Origin: Coxiellaceae bacterium UBA1530 | GTDB taxonomy: Bacteria > Pseudomonadota > Gammaproteobacteria > Coxiellales > Coxiellaceae | Reading direction: 5' to 3' | Length of the DNA stretch: 35,024 nt | NCBI GenBank assembly: GCA_002323325.1 | Contig: DCQA01000058.1 | Coordinates: 1 to 35,024, forward strand | Part shown: positions 8,399 through 17,923 of the stretch, in pieces | Layout: each line of letters begins with the position of its first letter | How positions within the stretch are numbered: position 1 is the first letter of the stretch | Notes under the pieces: model-generated | Told to the model about the DNA's origin: nothing | Seen by the model: the letters and a program-made list of their open reading frames with translations, nothing else | The model's database searches: none | Translations under genes and position numbers: made by a program

Positions 8399-9424
8399 AT
8401 GTCTGATAAGCAAAAAGCACTGACCGCAGCACTATCCCAAATTGAACGTCAATACGGTAAAGGCTCGATCATGCGATTGGGTGATGAGAACGCAATGCCT
8501 GATGTGAAAGTGGTTTCAACTGGATCATTAAGTTTGGACGTTGCTCTCGGTATAGGTGGATTACCTTGTGGGCGTATTGTAGAAATTTACGGCCCTGAGG
8601 CTTCTGGTAAAACCACATTAACTTTACAAGCCATTGCCTCTTGTCAGCGCGCAGGTGGAACCGCAGCTTTTGTTGATGCGGAGCATGCTTTAGACCCAGT
8701 CTATGCCGAAAAACTCGGTGTTAACGTTGAGGAATTATTAGTCTCTCAACCTGATACAGGTGAACAAGGCCTTGAAATCACAGATATGCTTGTACGTTCC
8801 AGTGCAGTGGATTTAATTGTGGTAGATTCTGTTGCGGCATTAACTCCAAAAGCAGAAATTGAAGGCGACATGGGTGATTCACACATGGGCTTACAGGCAC
8901 GTTTAATGTCACAAGCCTTACGTAAGTTAACAGGTAATATCAAGAAGTCGAATACCTTGGTGATTTTTATAAACCAGATTCGTATGAAAATCGGTGTTAT
9001 GTTCGGTAACCCTGAAACCACCACGGGTGGTAATGCGTTGAAGTTTTATTCCTCGGTGCGTTTAGATATTCGTAAAACAGGAATGATTAAAAAAGGCGAT
9101 GAGATACTAGGTAACGAAACACGAGTTAAAGTCGTCAAAAATAAATTAGCACCACCGTTCAAGCAAGTAAATTTTGAGATATTGTACGGTGAGGGTATTT
9201 CTCGCGAAGGTGAGATTATAGACTTAGCGGTTGCAGAAGGGTTGGTAGACAAAGCTGGGGCCTGGTATAGCTATAACGGTGATCGTATTGGCCAAGGTAA
9301 AGATAATGCGCGTCGTTACCTAAAAGAACATCCAGAGCTATTTAGCGAGCTGGATACTCTATTAAGACAGAAGCTATTGCAAACAACGGTAGCGACTACT
9401 GAAGAAGCAGAAGCCGTCGATTAA
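8399..9424 (+). CDS. recA: Recombinase RecA
   Basis: RecA forms filaments on single-stranded DNA, carries out strand exchange and stimulates LexA-type autocleavage. The frame begins further upstream, but the ATG at 8399 follows AAAGGAG and gives the standard N-terminus MSDKQKALTAAL and a 341-residue product. Walker A GPEASGKTT is at residues 65-73. Walker B (LIVVDSVAAL), the L1/L2 loop region (MGLQARLMSQALRKLT and GVMFGNPETTTGGNALKF) and the C-terminal domain with an acidic tail are all present. recX starts 4 bases after the stop, so the two are almost certainly co-transcribed. See the intergenic entry for the missing LexA box. Confidence 0.99.
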   Translation: MSDKQKALTAALSQIERQYGKGSIMRLGDENAMPDVKVVSTGSLSLDVALGIGGLPCGRIVEIYGPEASGKTTLTLQAIASCQRAGGTAAFVDAEHALDPVYAEKLGVNVEELLVSQPDTGEQGLEITDMLVRSSAVDLIVVDSVAALTPKAEIEGDMGDSHMGLQARLMSQALRKLTGNIKKSNTLVIFINQIRMKIGVMFGNPETTTGGNALKFYSSVRLDIRKTGMIKKGDEILGNETRVKVVKNKLAPPFKQVNFEILYGEGISREGEIIDLAVAEGLVDKAGAWYSYNGDRIGQGKDNARRYLKEHPELFSELDTLLRQKLLQTTVATTEEAEAVD

Positions 9425-9428
9425 TGTC

Positions 9429-9881
9429 ATGATGTCTATCCGAGAACATGCGATGAATTTTCTAGCAAATAGAGATCATTCGCAGCACGAGTTGCGTTGT
9501 AAATTGGCTCGCCATGACTATGAGTCAGATGCAATTGATCAAGCACTGCAAGTCCTAGCAGAAGAAGGCTTGCAGTGTGATGCTCGCTTTGCGGACAGTT
9601 ATGTCTCATCAAAATCTCAGGCTGGTTATGGGCCTCGGTACATTATTCAACAATTACAGCAGCGACAAGTGTCATCTGATCTGATTACGCAAGCCATCAG
9701 AATGGTTGAATCATGGGATTCGATAATTGCTAGAGTATGGTCAAAAAAATATACCGCATCCATGCAATCCGTAAAGGAGCAAGCTCAGCAAAGGCGTTTT
9801 CTATTATCACGCGGATTTGATGCGGAGCAAGTTCATCAGTGGATGAAGTATGGTATTCAAACAGTATTGGAACAAGAGTAA
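9429..9881 (+). CDS. recX: Regulatory protein RecX
   Basis: RecX caps or destabilises RecA filaments and limits RecA activity. The 150-residue product shows the family's repeated three-helix modules: an N-terminal ALNFLANRDHS-like module (here HAMNFLANRDHSQHELRCKL), a central module with RFADSYVSSKSQAGYGPRYI, and a C-terminal module with RRFLLSRGFDAEQV. Two adjacent ATG codons (9429, 9432) could both serve as start. It lies 4 bp after recA and 7 bp before alaS, the usual recA-recX-alaS arrangement, so all three probably share transcription. Confidence 0.93.
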   Translation: MMSIREHAMNFLANRDHSQHELRCKLARHDYESDAIDQALQVLAEEGLQCDARFADSYVSSKSQAGYGPRYIIQQLQQRQVSSDLITQAIRMVESWDSIIARVWSKKYTASMQSVKEQAQQRRFLLSRGFDAEQVHQWMKYGIQTVLEQE

Positions 9882-9888
9882 ATAACCT

Positions 9889-12501
9889 ATGAAGTATTGG
9901 AGTAGTGAAGCACTCAGAGAAGCTTTTTTAAGTTTTTTTGAAGAAAAAGGCCATCGCATTGTGAGTAGTGCCTCATTGGTGCCAGTAAATGACCCAACGT
10001 TATTATTCACTAATGCGGGCATGGTTCCCTTTAAAGATGTTTTTCTAGGTGTGGAGCAACGTGATTACGATAAGGCCACATCTTCCCAGCGCTGTGTTCG
10101 CGCGGGTGGAAAGCATAACGACTTGGAAAATGTTGGTTATACGGCACGTCACCATACCTTTTTTGAAATGTTAGGAAATTTTAGCTTCGGTGCCTACTTC
10201 AAGCGTGAGGCTATTCATTTTGCCTGGGAGTTTTTGACAACAATACTCGAAATACCTGAGCATAAATTATGGGTGAGCGTTCATGACAGCGATCGAGAGA
10301 GTGAAGCAATTTGGCTAGAAGAGCTTGAGGTGAGCCGCGAACGTTTTTCACGCTGTGGGGACAAAGATAACTTCTGGTCAATGGGTGATGTGGGTCCTTG
10401 TGGCCCTTGTACTGAAATCTTCTATGATCACGGTGATCATATTCCCGGAGGACCTCCAGGTTCACCCGACGAAGATGGCGATCGCTATGTCGAAATATGG
10501 AACCTAGTGTTCATGCAATTTAATCGTGATGCGCAAGGTCATAAAACACCACTGCCGCGTCCTTGTGTAGATACCGGAATGGGCTTAGAGCGTCTTTCTG
10601 CAGTTATGCAGGGCGTAACGGATAATTTTGATACCGATGTTTTTACTAAATTACTGAAGAAAGCCAGTGAGTTATGCGATTGTCCCAGTTTCTCCAACAA
10701 ATCATTGCGAGTCGTGGTGGATCATATTCGATCTTGTGCTTTTTTGATTGCTGATGGTGTGATGCCTTCCAATGAAGGACGTGGTTATGTACTACGTCGA
10801 ATTATTCGGAGAGCAATTCGTCATGGGTATCAGTTAGGCGTTTCAGATATCTTCTTTTACCGACTAGTGCCCACATTGGTTTCTGTCATGGGTGCTGCTT
10901 TTCCTGAATTAAGAAAGGCGCAATCACTCATTGAGCAAACTTTAGAGCGCGAGGAACGCAGCTTCGCGAAAACATTAGCCACAGGAGTTAAGTTGTTTGA
11001 GCAAGCTATTATGGGATTACAAGACGATCAAATTCCGGGTGAGATTGTGTTTACTCTCTATGATACCTATGGTTTTCCACCGGATTTAACGGCCGATATG
11101 GCTCGTGAACGTAATTTATCAATCGATCAAGCGGGTTTTGAACAGGCCATGGCAGTTCAACGTCGTCAGTCAAAAGCATCACAGCAATTTAAAATGAGTG
11201 ATATGCAACATGTCCATATCGGTGATCAGACAAAATTTGTTGGTTATCATCAATTAAGTACTCAAGCAACGGTGACTACACTGCTACATGATCATTTGCC
11301 AGTGACAGAACTGCACGAGGGCGAAGAAGGAATCGTTGTTTTAGATCAGTCACCTTTTTATGCAGAGTCGGGTGGTCAGGTTGGTGATAGTGGTTTCTTG
11401 ATTGCAGAGAACATGAAATTTCACGTACTCACGACTCAGCAACATGGCAAAGCAATCTTGCACGTTGGGCGGATGATGTCGGGTACCATGCACACTTCAA
11501 TGTCAATTGATGCTGAGGTTGACCGTGCACGTCAGGATATTATGCGCAATCATTCTGCTACCCACTTACTGCACGCGGTATTGCGTGATCAATTGGGCGA
11601 ACATGTTTTTCAAAAAGGTTCTTTGGTAGAAGCGGAACGTTTGCGATTCGATTTTTCACATCCAGAGGCACTAACGGCTGAGCAATGGTGTGCCATAGAA
11701 GATCAAGTGAATGCTATGATTCGTGCAAACGATGTGGTTGAGCAGGCCGTTATGTCAATGCAAGATGCACAAGCATCAGGTGCAATGGCATTGTTTGGCG
11801 AAAAATACGATGACAATGTTCGTGTGATCACAATGGGCCCTGGTTCAAAAGAATTATGTGGTGGAACGCACGTTGAACGAACAGGTGATATCGGGTTGCT
11901 GATCATAACATCAGAGTCAGCAACGGCAGCGGGTGTGCGTCGTATTGAGGCATTGACTGGTAGTTATGCGATCGCATGGTTACAAGCAAAGCGTAAAACC
12001 CTGAAGCAACTCTCTCACAATTTGAGTGTTAAGGAATCTGAACTCGTTGGAAAGGTGAGCCAACTGCTGATGAATCAGAAAGATCAGCAACGTCAGATTC
12101 AAGATATGCAGCGCATTACTATGGTGCAGCAGGCGGAGCGATTCAGCCAGCAAGCCACTGATATATCAGGTGTACAAGTACTTGCTCAGGCTGTCACAGA
12201 GATTGATCGAGGTGTATTAAGGGACTTTTTAGATCAGTTACGATCACGCTTTGAGACGTATGCGATTGTCATTGCTTTGGTCAATGAGGAGAAGATTCAT
12301 TTAGTTGCAGGTGTTAGCAAAGATCTCACACAGACGTTTAAAGCAGGTGACCTCTTATTGCACGTTGCCAAGCAAGTGGGTGGCAAGGGTGGAGGTCGAC
12401 CTGACTTTGCGCAAGGTGGCGGCGATCAGCCTGAGAATTTAGAAGCCGCGCTTGGTTCTGTGGTACCTTGGGTAAAGCAGCGTTGCGTTGATGTTTGTTA
12501 G
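9889..12501 (+). CDS. alaS: Alanyl-tRNA synthetase
   Basis: Charges tRNA-Ala and edits mischarged Ser or Gly. The 870 residues match the bacterial length. Domains in order are the class II catalytic core with motif 1 (LLFTNAGMVPFKDVFLG) and motif 2 (CVRAGGKHNDLENVGYTARHH), the tRNA-recognition helices, and the editing domain. The editing domain has its zinc-site ligands in HSATH (His555, His559) and CGGTH (Cys657, His661). The C-terminal oligomerisation/DHHA1 domain ends in the Gly-rich GGKGGGRPDFAQGGG. It starts 7 bp after recX and is followed by lysC 22 bp later. Confidence 0.99.
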   Translation: MKYWSSEALREAFLSFFEEKGHRIVSSASLVPVNDPTLLFTNAGMVPFKDVFLGVEQRDYDKATSSQRCVRAGGKHNDLENVGYTARHHTFFEMLGNFSFGAYFKREAIHFAWEFLTTILEIPEHKLWVSVHDSDRESEAIWLEELEVSRERFSRCGDKDNFWSMGDVGPCGPCTEIFYDHGDHIPGGPPGSPDEDGDRYVEIWNLVFMQFNRDAQGHKTPLPRPCVDTGMGLERLSAVMQGVTDNFDTDVFTKLLKKASELCDCPSFSNKSLRVVVDHIRSCAFLIADGVMPSNEGRGYVLRRIIRRAIRHGYQLGVSDIFFYRLVPTLVSVMGAAFPELRKAQSLIEQTLEREERSFAKTLATGVKLFEQAIMGLQDDQIPGEIVFTLYDTYGFPPDLTADMARERNLSIDQAGFEQAMAVQRRQSKASQQFKMSDMQHVHIGDQTKFVGYHQLSTQATVTTLLHDHLPVTELHEGEEGIVVLDQSPFYAESGGQVGDSGFLIAENMKFHVLTTQQHGKAILHVGRMMSGTMHTSMSIDAEVDRARQDIMRNHSATHLLHAVLRDQLGEHVFQKGSLVEAERLRFDFSHPEALTAEQWCAIEDQVNAMIRANDVVEQAVMSMQDAQASGAMALFGEKYDDNVRVITMGPGSKELCGGTHVERTGDIGLLIITSESATAAGVRRIEALTGSYAIAWLQAKRKTLKQLSHNLSVKESELVGKVSQLLMNQKDQQRQIQDMQRITMVQQAERFSQQATDISGVQVLAQAVTEIDRGVLRDFLDQLRSRFETYAIVIALVNEEKIHLVAGVSKDLTQTFKAGDLLLHVAKQVGGKGGGRPDFAQGGGDQPENLEAALGSVVPWVKQRCVDVC

Positions 12502-12523
12502 TGTCAAGGTTTAAGGAAGTACC

Positions 12524-13747
12524 ATGTCGTTGGTTGTTAAGAAGTTTGGTGGTTCTTCCCTAGCTGATTTGTCGTGTATGCGACTTGTGGCTGATATCAT
12601 TTCACGAGCGTATCAGTCTGGCCAATCGTTAGTGATTGTTGTATCGGCCTCAGCTGGCCACACGGATCGCTTAGTGGAATCAGCTAGGGCGATATCAGCT
12701 TTGCCTGATCCTCGTGAGTACGATGCTTTATTATCCTCGGCAGAGCAAACAAGTGCTGCTTTGCTGAGTTTGTTGTTAATTCAGCAATCTATACCGGCAG
12801 TATCATTGACAGGTATCCAGGCTGGAATTCGGACTAATCAGGTGCATAACAAGGCGCATATTGAATCAGTCGATGCGTCGCGTATTCAGTCGCACTTAAA
12901 AGCAGGACAAGTGGTGGTTATAACTGGTTTTCAAGGTCAAAATACGTTGGGTGATATCACAACCTTAGGTCGTGGTGGTTCGGATATGACAGCAGTTGTG
13001 TTAGCTGGGGTACTACAGGCAGAGGCTTGTTATATTTATACAGATGTCAATGGTGTCTATTCCGTTGATCCTCGTTTAGTAACTAAAGCCACTCGGTTAT
13101 CACAAATCAGTCTAAAACACATGTGCATGATGGCAAAGTTAGGTGCGAAGGTGATGCAGCAACAAGCATTAGATTATTGCTACCAACATCATATTCCCTT
13201 GCGAATTGCGTCAACGTTTGAACCAGATGAAGGGACTCTGATAGTTAATACGCAACAAGGTAGTGACTCAACGCTGGGTATTGCCTGTCAATCAAATCAA
13301 GTTCAGTTAACGTTATCAGGCTTGATAGATTGGAGTATTCTAATAGAGGTGTTGCGTAATGCGATGAAACGCTCAGCGATTGATATTGATCTCGTGATAC
13401 AGAGTCACATGAAGGATGCACACTCTTCTGATTTAAATTTTACCGTGGATGAGTCAGATGCTCAGCAAGCATATGAAATTGTATCGCAGTTAAAAGGTGA
13501 GTTTAATTTACAGAATGTCAAAACACAGTCAGGATTAGCTAAAGTATCAATGGTGGGAGACGATTTGATGTCTCGACCATCAGTGGCAACAGAGGTGTTT
13601 TCGTTAGCCTGTGACCAAGGTATCCTTGTAAGGTGGTTTGTATCGAGTGATGCCCGCATGACCTGGATTGTTCAGCAAGATAGAATGAAGGATATGGCAT
13701 GCTTATTGCACCGATCATATGTCGATAAAGCACCAGTGATAGCTTAG
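12524..13747 (+). CDS. lysC: Aspartate kinase (monofunctional)
   Basis: Phosphorylates aspartate, the first step to lysine, threonine, methionine and diaminopimelate. The 407 residues carry an N-terminal amino-acid kinase domain with KFGGSS at residues 7-12, the TTLGRGGSDMTA phosphate-binding loop and YTDVNGVYSVDPR. Two ACT domains follow, the second with TVDESD and VSMVGDDLMSRPSVATEVF. The length fits the short monofunctional class found in pseudomonads, usually feedback-inhibited by lysine and/or threonine; no fused homoserine dehydrogenase is present. An AAGGAAG ribosome-binding site precedes the ATG. It follows alaS closely, so it may share its transcript. csrA, which follows lysC in many relatives, is absent here. 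Confidence 0.95.
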   Translation: MSLVVKKFGGSSLADLSCMRLVADIISRAYQSGQSLVIVVSASAGHTDRLVESARAISALPDPREYDALLSSAEQTSAALLSLLLIQQSIPAVSLTGIQAGIRTNQVHNKAHIESVDASRIQSHLKAGQVVVITGFQGQNTLGDITTLGRGGSDMTAVVLAGVLQAEACYIYTDVNGVYSVDPRLVTKATRLSQISLKHMCMMAKLGAKVMQQQALDYCYQHHIPLRIASTFEPDEGTLIVNTQQGSDSTLGIACQSNQVQLTLSGLIDWSILIEVLRNAMKRSAIDIDLVIQSHMKDAHSSDLNFTVDESDAQQAYEIVSQLKGEFNLQNVKTQSGLAKVSMVGDDLMSRPSVATEVFSLACDQGILVRWFVSSDARMTWIVQQDRMKDMACLLHRSYVDKAPVIA

Positions 13748-13784
13748 TTGATATCATTATAGACTTTTTTCTAGATAGTATAAG

Positions 13785-14168
13785 TTATTGCATGCCGAAG
13801 GGTATTTTCCTAGATGTAACAAATAAAACACTTAAGGGGGGCTCTCTAATATGAATTACTGTAAGTATAGTTTTCCCAAATGTTTCTTTATTTTCAATAT
13901 CTAACATTATTCCAATATTAAAAGGACTAAATGCGCTTACAGTATTAGCAGTAGGGGTGGTAAGTAAAGTCACACTACTTTCAAAGAACTTTTCAAGATT
14001 TTCAAATGATCTAAATGCTACATTAATTTCATTTAGATTCATCTGTATTTTTTCCCTATTTAACAGAACTCTAGCCCTATATTGGTCATTCATATTATTT
14101 ATATAAATAAAAATTATCAACTCAATCAGATTCGAATTGAGGTACGAGAAAACTTGACTGTGTGACAT
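13785..14168 (-). CDS. Hypothetical protein, AT-rich orphan
   Basis: No family recognised. The open frame reaches a TTG at 14201; the ATG at 14166-14168 gives 127 residues (MSHSQVFSYLN...), and another ATG lies further in (MNDQYRARV). No start has a clear ribosome-binding site, so the start is uncertain. A central segment (about residues 12-22, NLIELIIFIYI) is hydrophobic and may be a short membrane-facing helix. The middle (EKIQMNLNEINVAFRSFENLEKFF) looks helical, possibly coiled coil, and the C-terminal third looks like beta strands. Codons such as AGA, AGG and ATA are frequent here and sparse in recA or alaS, which hints at acquired DNA. It is convergent with lysC across only 37 bp. Confidence 0.45.
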   Translation of the reverse strand: MSHSQVFSYLNSNLIELIIFIYINNMNDQYRARVLLNREKIQMNLNEINVAFRSFENLEKFFESSVTLLTTPTANTVSAFSPFNIGIMLDIENKETFGKTILTVIHIREPPLSVLFVTSRKIPFGMQ

Positions 14169-14341
14169 CTTTGCGAAGATAACTTCAGGTTTGCCTACCA
14201 AAGGATTTATATGAGGCGTATTAACTTAATAAAGATAAAAAAACTGATGATAACTCACGTTTTCACTGCACTAATATAGCTCCCATGATTTACTATTTAT
14301 AGTAAGACGAGCGAATAAATATAGCTGCTTCAGTGGCTCAT

Positions 14342-15049
14342 TTAGTATAGTGACTGCATCTCATGTTTTTCTTCAGAAATATTTCCATTAATCAACTTAA
14401 CGGTATAGGCATTTTTATTAGGCTGAAAAGCGATCGATTGATAATATTGATGTTCTTTGTAATGGACAGCAGCACCATCTTCAACCGCTATACATTCTTG
14501 AATATCATCATTTTGAAGAAGTTTATGAACCAATGGTTGACGATCGCCTTCACTGTCATAATGAGGGCACGCACATCCAGGGAGCATGGATAGGCATGGT
14601 AGGATATCCATTCGATCTTGATAGGAATCTGTTATGCCTTGCTCGTACCAGCATATCATTCCTGCGCTGACGCCGGTTAATACGCTACCTTGTTGATTAG
14701 CTTGTTTTAATAAATCGTCTACTCCCCATGTTTCAAAGACAGCGAGCATGCTTTTCGTATTACCGCCACCGACATAGATAATGTCACTGTTTAGAATGAC
14801 TGACTCAACATCAGGAGTTCGACTGAAGAATCTTAATACACTAGGTCGACATTGAAAGGATGAGAAGACTTCAAAGAATCGCGCAATATAAGCATCATTT
14901 TCTGCACATGCTGTGGGTATAAAACAAATTGAAGGGTTGTCGCGTCGTGCTTGTTTAAGTATGTAGTCTTCTATGAAAAAGTTCTGGCTATAACCGCCTA
15001 AGCCACCCCCTCCGATGACAATGATATCCCCGATTGATTGATGGCCCAT
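14342..15049 (-). CDS. Peptidase E-like protein, family S51
   Basis: A class I glutamine-amidotransferase-fold serine peptidase. Family members include dipeptidase E (cuts Asp-X dipeptides) and cyanophycinase. The 235-residue product shows VIGGGGLGG at the N-terminus, IYVGGGNTKSML (residues 91-102), the nucleophile elbow GVSAGM with Ser128, the catalytic-His candidate in CPHYDSEGDR (His163), and IAVEDGAAV near the C-terminus. At this length it is nearer to peptidase E-type enzymes than to cyanophycinase, which is usually longer. No signal peptide is seen, so it is cytoplasmic. The ribosome-binding site is weak. It lies downstream of the NTPDase gene on the same strand but 189 bp away, so it need not be co-transcribed. 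Confidence 0.8.
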   Translation of the reverse strand: MGHQSIGDIIVIGGGGLGGYSQNFFIEDYILKQARRDNPSICFIPTACAENDAYIARFFEVFSSFQCRPSVLRFFSRTPDVESVILNSDIIYVGGGNTKSMLAVFETWGVDDLLKQANQQGSVLTGVSAGMICWYEQGITDSYQDRMDILPCLSMLPGCACPHYDSEGDRQPLVHKLLQNDDIQECIAVEDGAAVHYKEHQYYQSIAFQPNKNAYTVKLINGNISEEKHEMQSLY

Positions 15050-15238
15050 GATTTTTTATCCAATATCAATAATGCAATAAGATTATCATGATTATTGGTG
15101 TTAATAAATCGAGGTGATTTTATTGATAGTTTGTCATTCTTGAAAGACTGTTACTAATATTGATTCATCTAATCGCTTATTACCTGCTGTTGATTATTTT
15201 GTGTTAATCAGCATTTGACGTATCTTTATTTATTTAAA

Positions 15239-16384
15239 TTAACTAATACACTGATTATCTTTCATCCATAAACACTTCCGATTATATTTTTCTCCTCTTA
15301 AGCAGTTAGTTGAGTCGCAAATAGCAGCTCCTAGAGTCCAACTTAAATCTTGTTTTGTCGCCTGTTCGTAGTTGATACCAACAACGTCAAGCAAGAATTG
15401 TGCATAGATAGACTGAAAGCATGAAGTCACAGGTCGTGAGCATGGTGATCGAGTTTGGTAGCATTTAATAATTTCTGTAGGTTGTGAATAGTTGAAGCCA
15501 CCTTGTAAAACCCATCTTAGTGATGGATTCTTTGATAAGGGTAAAACAACAGATTGGTTTTGCGTTAATGGATCTTCTCCCCTATGGTTATGTGTGTCTA
15601 TAAGTGTGTAGCTATTTCGTTGATTGGCTTTCAACCGGAGACAATTTTCTACTTTCCAATTAGGATTATTTACCCCTGCCTGTTGACGGCATACAGATTT
15701 CTTATGATGAAGTTTGTAGGCCTCTTTAGCCCCAGCTCCAAGAAGCGATGTGCCAAAAAATGGGGTTATTTTGTTGTCAATTAGAACGCGTTTTGTGTCC
15801 TTGCACATTTTACAAGGAAATATAATCTGCACACTAGCACCACCCATCTCGATGAGCCCAAATTGATTATTTTTTTCTTTTTCTTTGGTCGCTAGCCAGG
15901 CATAAATTCCTTCCTCAAATCCTGTAAGAGTACGTGCTGTGATAGTGACTTCTTCACCAGCTTGTTCACGTATCGATTTTTTTAACTGGCTCCAAAATAA
16001 AGTACTTCTGTTGGGGTGTTTTGCCTCAGCTAATCTCATTCCGGCAGTAGCGAGTACAGAAATGGAGTCAAGCTTACAGTCTGATGTGGGTGCAGAGTCG
16101 ATTAATTCGATGATATCAGATAGAGTTTTGGATCGATCACTCCATCTCTTACCATTAACCTCGCGAATACTGTCTGCTAATGCTGAGGTCTTTTTTCCTC
16201 TAGTTGGAACCCATCCGTTGTTTAATCTTCGATATACAAATAAACGGCTTCCGCTGCTTCCAGCATCAATAATTATTTGGCAAGGTGGTTTGGCAATCGT
16301 ACTGAAAGAGTATAGTGATATAGCAATCGCTGAAGCAATTATTTTGAATACTTTAGCGGGTAATCTAAATCCTTGAGTCATCAT
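15239..16384 (-). CDS. Secreted ecto-NTPDase (GDA1/CD39 apyrase family)
   Basis: Hydrolyses nucleoside tri- and diphosphates to monophosphates outside the cytoplasm. All five apyrase conserved regions are visible in the 381 residues: ACR1 DAGSSGSR (40-47), ACR2 LATAGMRLA (111-119), ACR3 GFEEGIYAW (155-163) with catalytic Glu158, ACR4 GLIEMGGASVQI (176-187) and ACR5 SWTLGAA (348-354). A signal peptide spans about residues 1-31 (hydrophobic core then STIA before KPPCQ). The mature part has many Cys, concentrated at 191-194 and in the last 80 residues, as expected for disulfides in an exported enzyme. The family is mainly eukaryotic but is known in Legionella, where such enzymes aid intracellular growth. 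The neighbouring gatB ends 102 bp upstream; whether it shares that transcript is unclear. Confidence 0.93.
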   Translation of the reverse strand: MMTQGFRLPAKVFKIIASAIAISLYSFSTIAKPPCQIIIDAGSSGSRLFVYRRLNNGWVPTRGKKTSALADSIREVNGKRWSDRSKTLSDIIELIDSAPTSDCKLDSISVLATAGMRLAEAKHPNRSTLFWSQLKKSIREQAGEEVTITARTLTGFEEGIYAWLATKEKEKNNQFGLIEMGGASVQIIFPCKMCKDTKRVLIDNKITPFFGTSLLGAGAKEAYKLHHKKSVCRQQAGVNNPNWKVENCLRLKANQRNSYTLIDTHNHRGEDPLTQNQSVVLPLSKNPSLRWVLQGGFNYSQPTEIIKCYQTRSPCSRPVTSCFQSIYAQFLLDVVGINYEQATKQDLSWTLGAAICDSTNCLRGEKYNRKCLWMKDNQCIS

Positions 16385-16486
16385 TTCAGTCCATTACTCA
16401 GATCTAAGTAATTGATATCAAGAATTGTAATCATCTAACTATCTACCAATATTGTAAACAAGCTGGTTTAAGTAGACTTACCCTGC

Positions 16487-17923
16487 TCAGCGCAGTCGTT
16501 CTTGCAATAGTGAATTAACGGTTGCAGGATTAGCTTTGCCTTGTGTACGTTTCATTGCCTGCCCAACAAAAAATGCCAGTAGCTTATCCTTGCCCGCTCT
16601 AAACTGATGCGCCTGTTCTGGGAATTCAGAAATGATCTCATCAATGAGAGTGGCGAGTTCAGTATTGTCATTAATTTGTGCTAGTCCCTGTGCTTTTATG
16701 AATTGGGTCGCATTATCATTGGGGTTTGCCCACAAATGTTGCTGCACTTCACGTGCTATGGTGTTTGAAATAATACCATTTTGGATGGCTTGTAACAGCT
16801 CAGCAAGACGTTGTGGTTGAATTGGGCATGTGCTGACTCGATGGTTTTCACGATAACACATTGCAGTGAGTTCGCCATTAATCCAATTGGCGACTAAGGT
16901 TGGATGTGGTTCGGTCATTGCCGCTAGCGTGAGTTCAAAGTAAGTCGATGTTTCTAGATGTTGAATCAGCTGGTGAGCATGGTGAGATGATAGTTTTAGG
17001 CTTTCAGTATAGCGTTGGTACTTCGCTGCAGGTAGCTCAGGTAGTGCTTTTCGAATCTGATCAATGGTCGCTTCTTCAACGACAACGGGTAGTAAGTCTG
17101 GGTCTGGGAAATACCGATAATCGTTAGCTTCTTCTTTACTACGCATCGTACGAGTTAGATTTTTTTGTGGATCATATAATCGAGTTTCTTGTACGATGCG
17201 TTGTCCACGCTCTAGGGTGTCAATTTGACGATCACGTTCAAATAAGATGGCTTGCTCAATGAATCGAAAAGAGTTTAAGTTTTTAATTTCGGTGCGTGTC
17301 CCCAGCGTATCATCACCATGACGTCGGATGGATAAGTTGACATCACAACGAAATGAACCCTCTTGCATATTACCATCGCAAACGCCAAGGTAGCGCACTA
17401 GCTGGTGTAAGCTCTTGAGGTATGTCACAGCTTCATTGGCAGAGCGAAAGTCTGGCTCGGTAACAATTTCAAGTAAAGGTGTGCCAGCACGATTAAAGTC
17501 TAGACCGGTTTCTCCTGACCATCCATCATGAATCGATTTACCAGCATCCTCCTCAAGATGGGCGCGATTAATGCGAATGCGTTTGGTATTATCATTCACA
17601 GCAATATCCACATAGCCACCTTCCACAATAGGGTATTCCAATTGTGAAATTTGGTATCCCTTGGGTAAGTCAGGGTAGAAGTAATTTTTGCGCTCAAACA
17701 CCGATTGTCGAGTGATTTGTGCATTGATACTCAAACCAAAACGCACAGCCAGCTCAATGGCTTTTTGGTTAACTACAGGCAAGGTTCCTGGTAAGCCTAA
17801 ATCAATGATAGAAGCATGATGATTAGGTTCAGCACCAAAGCTAGTTGCTGAGGACGAGAAGAGTTTTGATTCGGTCCTTAATTGGGCATGAACTTCTAGC
17901 CCTATGACGGTTTCCCAGCTCAT
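16487..17923 (-). CDS. gatB: Asp-tRNA(Asn)/Glu-tRNA(Gln) amidotransferase subunit B
   Basis: GatB binds the misacylated tRNA and activates its side chain with ATP, so that GatA-derived ammonia makes Gln-tRNA or Asn-tRNA. The frame runs on to 18076, but the real start is the ATG at 17921-17923, with AGGAGA in front and the family N-terminus MSWETVIGLEVHAQL. The product is 478 residues. Conserved parts include the GLPGTLPVVN stretch, ERKNYFYPDLPKGYQISQ, and the C-terminal YqeY-like tail with its GKANPATVNSLLQE motif. The start overlaps the gatA stop by 4 bases (ATGA), a sign of translational coupling. Confidence 0.98.
   Translation of the reverse strand: MSWETVIGLEVHAQLRTESKLFSSSATSFGAEPNHHASIIDLGLPGTLPVVNQKAIELAVRFGLSINAQITRQSVFERKNYFYPDLPKGYQISQLEYPIVEGGYVDIAVNDNTKRIRINRAHLEEDAGKSIHDGWSGETGLDFNRAGTPLLEIVTEPDFRSANEAVTYLKSLHQLVRYLGVCDGNMQEGSFRCDVNLSIRRHGDDTLGTRTEIKNLNSFRFIEQAILFERDRQIDTLERGQRIVQETRLYDPQKNLTRTMRSKEEANDYRYFPDPDLLPVVVEEATIDQIRKALPELPAAKYQRYTESLKLSSHHAHQLIQHLETSTYFELTLAAMTEPHPTLVANWINGELTAMCYRENHRVSTCPIQPQRLAELLQAIQNGIISNTIAREVQQHLWANPNDNATQFIKAQGLAQINDNTELATLIDEIISEFPEQAHQFRAGKDKLLAFFVGQAMKRTQGKANPATVNSLLQERLR

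Noticed and set aside
13748..13784. tRNA genes or csrA after lysC, as in many relatives
   Set aside because: The gap to the next convergent ORF is only 37 bp and neither tRNA arms nor a csrA frame is present.
15939..16376. 145-codon open frame on the plus strand
   Set aside because: It is antisense to the NTPDase gene, whose five conserved apyrase regions prove the coding strand; no ribosome-binding site or family pattern is seen.
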